DNA of 64,000 nucleotides from Gilliamella mensalis. Lineage in GTDB: Bacteria > Pseudomonadota > Gammaproteobacteria > Enterobacterales > Orbaceae. Below, one piece after another: positions 7,956 through 15,577 of this stretch. The stretch's first letter is position 1. Every line of letters starts with the position of its first letter. Position numbers and translations under genes: made by a program. The notes under the pieces were generated by a model, which had not been told where the DNA came from, made no database searches, and saw only the letters and a program-made list of their open reading frames with translations. The DNA is taken from positions 1 to 64,000 of the forward strand of contig NZ_FMWR01000001.1 in assembly GCF_900103085.1 (NCBI RefSeq), in the 5' to 3' direction.

Positions 7956-8501
7956 TCAGGAAAAATGGCCACTAAGTTCCAATTTTTTCCGTACAATATT
8001 TCTAGCTCTATGAAGTCTACTTTTCACTGCTTCAATGCTTAGTCCAAGAATATCGGCCACCTCTGGAGCTGTTAATTCATTAATATCTCTTAGAATTAAG
8101 ACAGTTCGATAAGTGCCCGGAAGAGAAATTATTGCTCTACTCAAGTCAATTTTTAAGACTGATTGTTCTGAGCTACTAATATAATTAGCTTCATATAATT
8201 GTTCTACCTCATTTGGAGCCATATGAAAATTTTTTTTATTTGACCTAAAAATTCGATAACATTCTCGTTCGATGATACGAAACAACCATGATGACAATGC
8301 AGAGATTGTACGTAAGACCTCTATTTTTTTATATAAAATCCAAAGAGCAACCTGCACTGCATCTTCAGCATCCTCAGCATTAGAACAAACTTTTCTTGAA
8401 AAACGATTTAGATCTGGTTGACATATTTCAAGTAATTTTAGTAAAGCTACTTGGTCACCAGAACGAGCCAATACGATAAGATTTTCATCAATTTTATTCA
8501 T
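7956..8501 (-). CDS. ECF-type RNA polymerase sigma factor
   Basis: The 181-residue protein has the two-domain layout of group IV (ECF) sigma factors. Region 2 lies at about residues 8-80, with AEDAEDAVQVALWILYKK and a Trp-rich -10 recognition helix (LSSWLFRIIERECYR). A linker leads to region 4 at about 118-175, with SLPGTYRTVLILRDINELTA and the helix-turn-helix EVADILGLSIEAVKSRLHRAR. The start is taken as ATG 8501, which has AAGGAG five bases upstream; a GTG two codons earlier overlaps that site. No anti-sigma factor of a known family is adjacent. A motif in its promoter recurs before two neighbouring genes, pointing to self-regulation. Confidence 0.9.
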   Translation of the reverse strand: MNKIDENLIVLARSGDQVALLKLLEICQPDLNRFSRKVCSNAEDAEDAVQVALWILYKKIEVLRTISALSSWLFRIIERECYRIFRSNKKNFHMAPNEVEQLYEANYISSSEQSVLKIDLSRAIISLPGTYRTVLILRDINELTAPEVADILGLSIEAVKSRLHRARNIVRKKLELSGHFS

Positions 8502-8523
8502 AAACACTCCTTATTTATCTACA

Positions 8524-8557
8524 TAGAAGAGATTTAATTCTATAAAAAGGATTCAAA
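8524..8557 (-). promoter_or_regulatory. Candidate ECF-sigma promoter, copy 1 (before the sigma gene)
   Basis: On the minus strand TTTGAATCC followed by a T run (GAATCC at 8549-8554) is spaced 17 bases from CTCTTC (from 8531). The same pair with the same 17-base spacing recurs at 9534-9539/9516 and 9928-9933/9910, each before a minus-strand gene. The sigma gene starts about 25 bases further on. Assignment to this sigma factor is inferred. Confidence 0.5.
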
Positions 8558-8733
8558 TATTTTATATTTTTTTAAATAGAATATAAAAATCTGTAATATT
8601 TAAGTGTTAAAAATATGATAACTATAAGATATATATCAATAACTAGTAATTATATCTATTATATAATGCCATCAATTTTTTACTATCGAAAGTAGGTAAT
8701 AACATCATAATTCTTTATGAAGAATAACCTCTC
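8558..8733. other. AT-rich intergenic stretch
   Basis: This segment lies between the sigma gene promoter and the adaptor remnant. I see no gene or clear structure in it. Confidence 0.4.
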
Positions 8734-9026
8734 TCATAAAATATGACAACGATTGTAACTATCCCCTAAAATAGCTAATAAATCGCCTTTTCTTACTTTA
8801 TGATTATCAAGTACTAGAACATCAGTTATAATTTCAGGTACTCTAGTGGGCACAATACTTACATTCCCATGAACATAAGCATTATTTGTCTCTTCGAAAA
8901 AATAACCATGCCAAACCATTCGAACTAGTACAATACAACCAATCATAAATCCCACACCCAAAATATATTTCTTCAAATTTTTACGAATATTATTTGAAGA
9001 TAATTTTTTTCATCTTCTTGCGACAT
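8734..9026 (-). pseudogene. EmrA/HlyD-type membrane fusion protein, N-terminal remnant
   Basis: The longest frame (80 residues from 8976) has one membrane anchor, then NNAYVHGNVSIVPTRVPEII and the biotinyl-lipoyl-like strand VLDNHKVRKGDLLAILGDS, typical of EmrA. It stops after about 80 of the usual 350-400 residues. A better start with a hydrophilic lead (ATG at 9026, MSQEDEKN) is out of frame with it by one base, at a run of A residues, so the gene has a frameshift as well as a truncation. It was probably the partner of the DHA2 exporter at 5747. Confidence 0.65.
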
Positions 9027-9170
9027 CTTATCTAACCTCTATCACCATGTTATGGCTTTCATTCTTCTAGATAAACATAGGGTGCATAGTTCTGTTTTAA
9101 GAGCTATTAGAACTAGTAAATTTCGGGTCAAAACTATGCAATCTACGACCACCTCACATATGCATATAAA
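9027..9170. other. Short intergenic stretch
   Basis: It lies between the adaptor remnant and the first DUF2892 gene. No gene or terminator is evident. Confidence 0.35.
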
Positions 9171-9413
9171 CTATTTATCTTTTTTTGCGCATGGTTCACA
9201 AGTTTTACCTGAACTATAAATAGTAAGAATGAGACCTATAACCCAGCAAGCAGGGCATCCTCGCAATACCACAAATCCGCAAATAGCAGAAACCCCCCCT
9301 AACACTACAGTTAACAGAGTACCTTGAATAAACAAATAGATGGCTAGACCTAAAAAAACAAATCCTAGACACCCTCGTAACAAATGAACTACAACAGAAG
9401 AACTTTTAAACAT
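9171..9413 (-). CDS. Small DUF2892-type membrane protein with extra Cys pairs
   Basis: The start is set at ATG 9413, which has GGAGG at 9421-9425; the longer frame to 9479 lacks such a site. The 80-residue product has two membrane helices. It opens with the hydrophilic FKSSSVVVHLLRGCLGF expected of the DUF2892 (YgaP C-terminal-like) family. It carries four cysteines in two pairs, GCPACW in the second helix and TCEPCAKKD at the C-terminus, which could bind metal or form a redox disulfide; that is inference. A candidate ECF promoter lies about 100 bases upstream, and a paralogue follows at 9661. Confidence 0.75.
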   Translation of the reverse strand: MFKSSSVVVHLLRGCLGFVFLGLAIYLFIQGTLLTVVLGGVSAICGFVVLRGCPACWVIGLILTIYSSGKTCEPCAKKDK

Positions 9414-9508
9414 ATTTTCGCCTCCAAAGTTATTATGTTTAGTATGCAATTTAATCGAAGAAAATGGTTTTCCATTCACATTTAAATGTAAGTTGCAAAC
9501 CTGCTTAC

Positions 9509-9542
9509 ATAAAGTGCATATAAAACTAAAAAAGAATTCAAA
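9509..9542 (-). promoter_or_regulatory. Candidate ECF-sigma promoter, copy 2
   Basis: The minus strand reads TTTGAATTC plus a T run (GAATTC at 9534-9539), a 17-base gap, then CACTTTATG from 9516. It matches the motifs before the sigma gene and before the second DUF2892 gene, with one changed base in each half. Confidence 0.45.
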
Positions 9543-9600
9543 AAAAATTCATTTAATTTTAATGAATTTAAGTGCAATAAATCTGAGTACAGTCTTTAGC

Positions 9601-9644
9601 TTCCTTGAAGTAAATAGTTTTTATGAGTACCGAACTTCAAGGAA
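9601..9644. terminator. Perfect 10-base inverted repeat after the second DUF2892 gene
   Basis: TTCCTTGAAG (9601-9610) pairs perfectly with CTTCAAGGAA (9635-9644) across a 24-base loop. It lies just downstream of the minus-strand gene ending at 9661. No long U run follows, so it may be a mRNA-end structure or an operator rather than a classic terminator. Confidence 0.35.
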
Positions 9645-9660
9645 AACTACAATTAATGAT

Positions 9661-9864
9661 TTAATCTATTTTTCTTTTCGCGATAAAACACATAAGGCAA
9701 AAACCCGTAACGCCAGTACAAGCTAAAACACATCCTACTGCTATGGCTATCCACATAACTAAATTAGTTGGTGCAAAAAGAAAACCCAAGCAAGCAATAC
9801 ACGTGCCAATAAAAACTCTACATACACGTTCAAAACTAGGGACATTTTTTTTAAAATTCATCAT
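9661..9864 (-). CDS. Small DUF2892-family inner-membrane protein
   Basis: The 67-residue protein has the DUF2892 pattern: a short basic N-terminus with KKNVPSFERVCRVFIGTCIA, two membrane helices, and a Gly-Cys-rich second helix (GCVLACTGVTGFCLMCFIA), ending in a Lys/Arg tail. Family members are small inner-membrane proteins, often linked to sulfur or thiol metabolism (YgaP), with no firm role when they stand alone. AGAGG precedes the double ATG. A candidate ECF promoter lies about 45 bases upstream. With its paralogue at 9171 it appears to form a regulon with the ECF sigma factor at 7956. Confidence 0.75.
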   Translation of the reverse strand: MMNFKKNVPSFERVCRVFIGTCIACLGFLFAPTNLVMWIAIAVGCVLACTGVTGFCLMCFIAKRKID

Positions 9865-9902
9865 CTACCTCTCTTTTTTATGGTTAAAGATTAATCTCAC
9901 TA

Positions 9903-9936
9903 ATAAAGAGCTAGCCAAATTAAAAAAGGATTCAAA
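9903..9936 (-). promoter_or_regulatory. Candidate ECF-sigma promoter, copy 3
   Basis: The minus strand reads TTTGAATCC plus a T run (GAATCC at 9928-9933), a 17-base gap, then CTCTTTATT from 9910. The spacing is identical to the other two copies. The DUF2892 gene starts about 40 bases downstream. Confidence 0.5.
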
Positions 9937-9939
9937 AAA

Positions 9940-10309
9940 TTTTCATTTAAATTTAGTATCAATGATTTTAGATTTAATAAATTTGAGTGCAGCCCTTAAT
10001 TACGGTTTGCTGATATTTAAAGTGCATAGTGGATTAGACAAAAAGATGAGTATATGTTGTTACAAATAAAACATTAAACAAAATTATTATTAGCTTAGCA
10101 TTAACATACTGATTAACTAGACAGTTCTTAGATGTTTTATAAATTAACGAATAGGTATTTTCTCCAAGAAAGTTATACAAATTAACAATTAATCCCCCTT
10201 ATTTCCCCTAATTGGATATTATTTAATTTAATATATTACATATAATAAAATAAACTGTGTTTGAGTATATACAATATGATATATAACAATAAGAAACGAA
10301 GAACTTTAA
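9940..10309. other. AT-rich gap between the sigma locus and the IS derivative
   Basis: I see no supported gene here. A plus-strand frame across 9743-10069 is antisense to the DUF2892 gene and lacks coding features. Confidence 0.4.
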
Positions 10310-10719
10310 TGTAAATACCCCAAACTTAGTACAAGATTCAAGTAAAAAATAATCCTGCTTGTCTTAGGGTTTTATACTCAACAAAATACGAGTAGATAAT
10401 GGACAGGAATTTACTGGAAGAGTCTTTTCCAACGGGGCAAAATCACACGGTATCACTCTTGATTATATTGAGCCCAGTAGCCCATATCAAAATGATTACA
10501 TTGAACGATTTAACCGGACTTATTGAACTGAAGTGTTAGATTTGTATCTTTTTAACAACCTAGAGCAAGCAAGGTGAATGACCGAAGAATGGCTAACCAG
10601 TTATAACACCGAAAGACCTCATGAAGCACTAAATAATATGACACCGATTGAGTATAAAACACTAAAACAAGCAGCATGATTTTCTACGTCTATTTTGTAC
10701 TAACTATGGGGTATTTACA
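10310..10719 (+). mobile_element. 410-base internally rearranged IS3-family derivative
   Basis: The segment is bounded by TGTAAATACCCCA at the left and its inverted copy TGGGGTATTTACA at the right. The right part (from about 10385, plus strand) encodes IRVDNGQEFTGRVFSNGAK, IEPSSPYQNDYIERFNRTY and then LTSYNTERPHEALNNMTPIE. This is the C-terminal third of an IS407-group transposase, with two TGA stops that look like mutated CGA codons. The first 70 bases are an inverted copy of the same right end, closely matching 7318-7390. Both ends are therefore the 3' end of the IS. It cannot make transposase but could be moved in trans. Confidence 0.65.
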
Positions 10720-10757
10720 AATAAAAGCCCATTGTTTTAATTTCTTCATATAATGTT

Positions 10758-11138
10758 TTATTCAAACTTTGAAGTGTCGGTAGCACAAACCCGAAGACGA
10801 TGACCATCGGGATCATTTCCTACAAATGTGTATCCGAAATCGAGCATTTGGGGTTCAAGTTCAATTTTGACGTTTAGTTTCTTCCATGTCGAATAAATCT
10901 CATCTACATCATTTTTTGTTACATCACTAAATGACAACTCAAAACCACCATAATGATTGGGTGCCTTTGGAGTTATTTCATCAGCCCCTTGTAGCCCCAA
11001 AATAAAATTATCATTCAATAAAAATACAGCGAAACCAGGATAAGTTTCAACAGGTGGGCGTCCTAGTATTTTTGTGTAAAATTCTGTACTAGTATCGACA
11101 TCTTTGACATAAACAATAACGCTATTAGGTTTAAACAT
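10758..11138 (-). CDS. VOC-superfamily (glyoxalase/bleomycin-resistance-like) protein
   Basis: The 126-residue protein has the two beta-alpha-beta-beta-beta modules of the vicinal oxygen chelate fold. It opens with SVIVYVKDVDTSTEFYTKIL and the GRPPVETYPGFAVFLL strand pair, and closes with the second module ending FVGNDPDGHRLRVC. Members include glyoxalases, dioxygenases and antibiotic-binding proteins; the exact reaction is not evident. AAAGGAA lies before the ATG. It is divergent from the WYL regulator at 11266, separated by about 130 bases, and that regulator probably controls it. Confidence 0.85.
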   Translation of the reverse strand: MFKPNSVIVYVKDVDTSTEFYTKILGRPPVETYPGFAVFLLNDNFILGLQGADEITPKAPNHYGGFELSFSDVTKNDVDEIYSTWKKLNVKIELEPQMLDFGYTFVGNDPDGHRLRVCATDTSKFE

Positions 11139-11265
11139 TTTTTGTTTCCTTTTGGTGATAAAATTTAATTTACTTAATTTTGGTTATCTATATTATGATG
11201 TAGCATTGCTGACAACTGTATGTCATATTTAAAATTTAATATAAATTATTTTGTAAACATAAAGC

Positions 11266-12237
11266 ATGAAAATTAATCGTATAATTACTATCATCATGGT
11301 ATTGCTTCAAAGAGAAAAAATAAGCGGTAAAGAATTAGCAGAAAAATTAAATGTATCATTGCGGACTATTTATCGAGATATACAAGTTATTGAGGGAGCT
11401 GGTATACCCATTATTACGTATCAAGGAAGTGCTGGTGGAATAAGTATTTTAAAAAATTATAAAATTAGTAAAGGTTTATTCACTAAAGAAGATGTCATTG
11501 TATTATTAAAAGGCCTGAACTTATTATCCTCACCAATTTTAAATGAAGATGAAAATGTGAGAACGCTAGAAAAGATCAAAAGTCTTTTATCAAAACACGA
11601 TCTCGATCAAGTAAGAAATGATCTAAGCCAACTAACTGTTGATTTATCGCCTTGGCTTTCTAAACAGAATATTAATAATAAAATATCGATCATCAAGGAG
11701 GCAATAAATAAACAATTGCGTTTATCTTGTGAGTATATAAAACTGAAAAATAAACAAGATTCTCGTCTAATTGAATCATATAAACTCGTTTTCAAAGAAA
11801 AAGAGTGGTACTTGCAGGCTTTTTGTTTAAGTAGAAATGATTTTCGGCTATTTAAACTGTCTAAAATGTCTAACATAAAAATAACGAATACCAAATTTAT
11901 AAAACAAACCACGCCTGATGCACTTTCTTCATTCGAAAAAGACATGGAAAAAAGAGTCTTTAAAATAAAATTATTAATAGATAATTCCATTTTAGAACGT
12001 ATTTTAGATTACTGCGATGAACAAGATCTTCATAAATTAAACGATAAACAATATATTGTGGATTTTAACTTTATTGACGATGATTATAGTTATGGTATTT
12101 TGATGAGTTTTGGGCATCAATGTATTTGTTTAGAGCCTGAATATGTTCGTAAAGAAATGATTGAAAGAACGAAAAAGCTAATTAACTCTTATAAAAAAAA
12201 CGACAATTTATTTCTTTCAAATTATTATCTTAAATAA
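11266..12237 (+). CDS. YafY-type helix-turn-helix and WYL-domain regulator
   Basis: Residues about 1-60 form a DeoR/HTH_11 DNA-binding domain (ISGKELAEKLNVSLRTIYRD). This is followed by a linker and a WYL domain whose signature Trp-Tyr-Leu is at residues 181-183. A C-terminal extension runs to residue 323, which is normal for the YafY family. WYL domains bind small ligands or nucleic acids and often regulate the divergent neighbour, here the VOC gene. The start at 11266 lacks a strong Shine-Dalgarno sequence. Confidence 0.9.
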   Translation: MKINRIITIIMVLLQREKISGKELAEKLNVSLRTIYRDIQVIEGAGIPIITYQGSAGGISILKNYKISKGLFTKEDVIVLLKGLNLLSSPILNEDENVRTLEKIKSLLSKHDLDQVRNDLSQLTVDLSPWLSKQNINNKISIIKEAINKQLRLSCEYIKLKNKQDSRLIESYKLVFKEKEWYLQAFCLSRNDFRLFKLSKMSNIKITNTKFIKQTTPDALSSFEKDMEKRVFKIKLLIDNSILERILDYCDEQDLHKLNDKQYIVDFNFIDDDYSYGILMSFGHQCICLEPEYVRKEMIERTKKLINSYKKNDNLFLSNYYLK

Positions 12238-12498
12238 TTTGCTATGTTCTTAGTGCTATCAATAGTACTTAAAGTGTTCATTTATGATTTTACTAATAAA
12301 ATCAGTTGATAACATTGGTGTTTTATACAATCATCCCCCACCATTACAAAAAAAACCAATAAAATCAATGCCTTTTTCTGACCGATTTTTTATAAGAAAT
12401 AAGGCTGTATTTTGTTATAACAATAGGATAGGTTTATTCTGAGGTTGTATTGCAATTAAGGGAAAGTCGCTTACAAGAAATGTGTAATAAGTAATAAA
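12238..12498. other. Intergenic gap with no visible gene
   Basis: This stretch lies between the WYL regulator stop and the terminator of the AEC transporter. I see no coding or RNA feature. Confidence 0.4.
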
Positions 12499-12528
12499 AT
12501 GCCCTCATTTAAAACTAAACGAGGGCAT
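12490..12528 (-). terminator. Rho-independent terminator of the AEC transporter gene
   Basis: ATGCCCTC (12499-12506) pairs perfectly with GAGGGCAT (12521-12528). On the minus strand the hairpin is followed by TTTTATTACTT, and it lies about 20 bases past the stop at 12549. Confidence 0.75.
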
Positions 12529-12548
12529 CAATACCTAGTTTTTATTTA

Positions 12549-13532
12549 TTAAGCAACACCAGGAATGGTGAAATCCATAATAAGTAATAAAGTTGGTAAA
12601 ATAAAGATAGATAGGACCGTTGATGCAAAGAAAATGCTTGATGCTTGTTCTTGCTCAACATTCCAATTATAAGCCAAAATAACTGCTGTTGATGCCGTTG
12701 GCATTGCCAATAGGAATACTAGCTCTTCAGCCTCCATCCCTGTGATACCAAATAAATATACGGCAATAAGTGCAACAATTGGCGTAATAAAACTTTTCAA
12801 TACAATATTGACCATTAATGGTTTAGATAATTTCAATTTAACCCCATGAATACCAACACCGACCGCAATAAGCGAAATAAAGTTACAGGCATTTGACATA
12901 ATATCAAAAGTGTTAAATACAAAATGAGGTAACCATTGAGTTCCATCGGTGACACTAACAATTAGCCCTAAAATCACAGCTAAAAACATCGGTTTCATGA
13001 GCGAGTTTTTTACTGCACTAAAGATCATATCGCCGGTGACTTTACCGCCAGATAATTTAGTATCACAGAGTTCTAATAAGAAGATTGTCATTGGAATCAA
13101 TGATAATGCGACAACAAAATTAGCAATCGCGACCGAAATGGTAGATGCTGCCCCAAGCATCAACGTTAAAAAAGGCACCCCCATTCCGCCCATATTGGGA
13201 AAGCAGCAAAGCATTGCATTCATTGCTGTTGATTTTAACTCTTTATGCAAAATGTATTTATTGGTTAAAAAGCAAATTATCCATAAAAATGACATAGTGC
13301 AGAAAAAGGCAATCATCCAAATACCATTAAATATTTGCGACGGTTTAGCATGAGAAGTATGCACAAAAAGCAATGCAGGAAAGACAAAGTTTGATACCAG
13401 TCCAGATAATAATTTTTTAGAATCCTTCGAAAAAATTCCTTGTTGTACACAGAACCAACCAAGAAAAATTAACAAAAAAACCGGAAGACAAGAACTAACA
13501 ACTTGTCCAACTGCTGACCAGATTAGATTCAT
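12549..13532 (-). CDS. AEC-family (auxin efflux carrier-type) permease
   Basis: The 327-residue, strongly hydrophobic protein has about ten membrane helices in two halves of five, as in the AEC family. It begins at the membrane (LPVFLLIFLGWFCVQQGIFS) and contains the central CFPNMGGMGVPFLTL segment typical of these carriers. It ends with the second-half block LAMPTASTAVILAYNWNVEQ. Bacterial members move organic acids such as malate or malonate, or amino acids; the substrate is not determinable here. The ORF starts at ATG 13532 and is transcribed alone, ending in a clear terminator. Confidence 0.9.
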   Translation of the reverse strand: MNLIWSAVGQVVSSCLPVFLLIFLGWFCVQQGIFSKDSKKLLSGLVSNFVFPALLFVHTSHAKPSQIFNGIWMIAFFCTMSFLWIICFLTNKYILHKELKSTAMNAMLCCFPNMGGMGVPFLTLMLGAASTISVAIANFVVALSLIPMTIFLLELCDTKLSGGKVTGDMIFSAVKNSLMKPMFLAVILGLIVSVTDGTQWLPHFVFNTFDIMSNACNFISLIAVGVGIHGVKLKLSKPLMVNIVLKSFITPIVALIAVYLFGITGMEAEELVFLLAMPTASTAVILAYNWNVEQEQASSIFFASTVLSIFILPTLLLIMDFTIPGVA

Positions 13533-14441
13533 TTTTTTAAAACTCCTAAAATAATATTACTTAAAAGACAAATTCGGTAATGGCCGGTAACTTCAGATTA
13601 GAGATTATATTTATATACCTAGCTAAAATAAGTGATTACAAAATCGCATATATTTTATTACATGCAAAACAGCGTTCTTTTTGTTGTAAATTGTTATTAT
13701 TAAATGCTATTTCACATTTAGTATGCTTAATAAAAGACATTATTAATGTAGGAACCTTTTGTTATATTTCAATGAAAATATAGTAACTTGAAAGCATTAT
13801 ACTGATTCTTATAGACCTTGTGTCAACCAAGATCTTTCGACTGTCTTAAAAAAACAAAAAAACACGAAAATTTGGCTCGATATTTACTAAAAATAGCAAT
13901 TTATTTCTTTAAAAAACAACAAATAAGTAAAAAAAAATAACAAATGTTAAAGTATGGTAAAAATTAATATTGCACTAAAATTCTTTAAATAACAGTTTTC
14001 GTCATATTTTATTTGCTATAAAAACTACTAAAATCAAATTTAATTAATTGATTTAATTTTTTTATATCAAATTACTGCTATAAAGATATTTTGCTGATAT
14101 TTATATAATGAAGATAAAAAGAGAAAACAATATATAAAAATTTGCTTATTAATAGTCAATTAATAATTAACATAATGTAAATCATTTATGCCACATTGTA
14201 AAATGTGTAATCCCATTTAAACTAATTTTAGCTTAAAAAGCTTATTTAGCTTTTTATTTTTATCGATAAACACCATTTTGCCCAAATAGTAATTAAGCGC
14301 TATTATTCAATAGCTAGAATAGAGTTTCTTTTTTCATTATAAATGGGTAAGCGGTGTTGTGCCAATATTTACAAGAACAATTAATAGTTGTTGTTGGCTA
14401 AAAAATCGCATCATACACTGATGTACCAAATTATATAAATG
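13533..14441. other. 900-base AT-rich intergenic region
   Basis: Nothing convincing is coded here. A 67-codon plus-strand frame at 13580 has no ribosome binding site and unusual composition. The region must hold the promoter of the AEC gene at its left edge. The right edge lies past the end of the exporter operon, but no strong terminator hairpin was seen there. Confidence 0.4.
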
Positions 14442-15572
14442 CTATGATCCCATATTCACAATTGAACTACGAAAACGCCTTAAAGCAATTAAAAAGAAAA
14501 CGGTACCAATTGCCAATAACCATGCAAACGAAGTCCAGACCACACTTAAGCCAGCACCTCGATACAATATTGCCTGTCCTAATTCAACAAAATGCGTTGT
14601 TGGGGCAAACATCATAATATTCTGCACAATTTCAGGCATACTTTCGCGCGGAGTACTCCCCCCTGATAGCATTTGTAATGGTAACAAAATTAAAATAAGT
14701 AACATTGCGAATTGCGCAGTAGATTTTGCTACGGTTGCCATAAAGATACCAAGTGACGTTGTCACAAAAAGATGTAGCGCTGCACCAATCAAAAATAAAG
14801 CTACCGAACCTGCAATTGGTACATTTAGCCAACTATGAACAACAAGTAACAACGCTACCCAAGTTGATATTAATACCACAAGTCCCATTGACCATACTTT
14901 GGATATCATAATTTCAAAAGGGGTAACAGGCATGGCAAGAAGATGGTCAATCGTACCATGTTCACGCTCTTTCATTAAAGCAGCACCAGTTAAGATAATA
15001 GATAATGTTGTCACAATATTGATAATTTCCATGACCGAACCAAACCAAGATCGCGTTAAATTAGGGTTAAAAGCAGTATGCACTTGTATATTAACTGGCA
15101 AATTTGTTACCTTACTGTAACGGTTGACATATTCAGTCACTTCACCAGTAATAATTTGTGTTATATAACCATTTCCGACAAACGCTTGCCCCATCCTTGT
15201 TGCATCAATATTGAGTTGAATTTCTGGATTTTGATTATTTAGCACATCACGCTGAAAATTAGGCGGAATATTTAAAGCAAACGTATAATTATCTGTATCC
15301 ATGCCACGATCGACATCATCCATTGAATATAATTTAACAGGAGTATTAAACATTGGCGGATAAAAGGCTGTAATAATTTGTCTTGATAAGGGTGAGTTAT
15401 CTTCGTCAACAACGGCAATCGAGGCATGATGTAACGAGTCAGAAGTTGCCGTTGCAGCAATATAAATATCAAAGGTAAAGCAATAGGCAATTAATAGCAA
15501 CATGATAGGATCACGCAATAACCCCCATAACTCTTTAATCCCTAAGCGATAAATATTAATTAAACTTTGCAT
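14442..15572 (-). CDS. yhhJ: ABC-2 type permease, YhhJ-like
   Basis: The 376-residue protein has the ABC-2 permease layout: one N-terminal membrane helix (about 18-36), a large extracytoplasmic domain (about 40-180) and five helices in the C-terminal half. The family loop TLSIILTGAALMKEREHGTIDHLL and the terminal helices are recognisable. It lies five bases after rbbA and is the last gene of a three-gene exporter operon (HlyD-type adaptor, double ATPase-permease, permease), matching the E. coli yhiI-rbbA-yhhJ order. Such systems are thought to export unknown compounds through TolC. The symbol rests on gene order as well as sequence. Confidence 0.85.
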   Translation of the reverse strand: MQSLINIYRLGIKELWGLLRDPIMLLLIAYCFTFDIYIAATATSDSLHHASIAVVDEDNSPLSRQIITAFYPPMFNTPVKLYSMDDVDRGMDTDNYTFALNIPPNFQRDVLNNQNPEIQLNIDATRMGQAFVGNGYITQIITGEVTEYVNRYSKVTNLPVNIQVHTAFNPNLTRSWFGSVMEIINIVTTLSIILTGAALMKEREHGTIDHLLAMPVTPFEIMISKVWSMGLVVLISTWVALLLVVHSWLNVPIAGSVALFLIGAALHLFVTTSLGIFMATVAKSTAQFAMLLILILLPLQMLSGGSTPRESMPEIVQNIMMFAPTTHFVELGQAILYRGAGLSVVWTSFAWLLAIGTVFFLIALRRFRSSIVNMGS

Positions 15573-15577
15573 AATAT

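Noticed and set aside
9743-10069. 108-codon plus-strand frame
   Set aside because: Its first third is antisense to the DUF2892 gene, and the rest is AT-rich intergenic sequence.
13580-13783. 67-codon plus-strand frame upstream of the AEC gene
   Set aside because: No ribosome binding site, low-complexity hydrophobic composition and no recognisable family.
14041-14110. FNR-like palindrome TTGAT...ATCAA in the AT-rich gap
   Set aside because: The half-site spacing is wrong for FNR, and no gene starts at a suitable distance.
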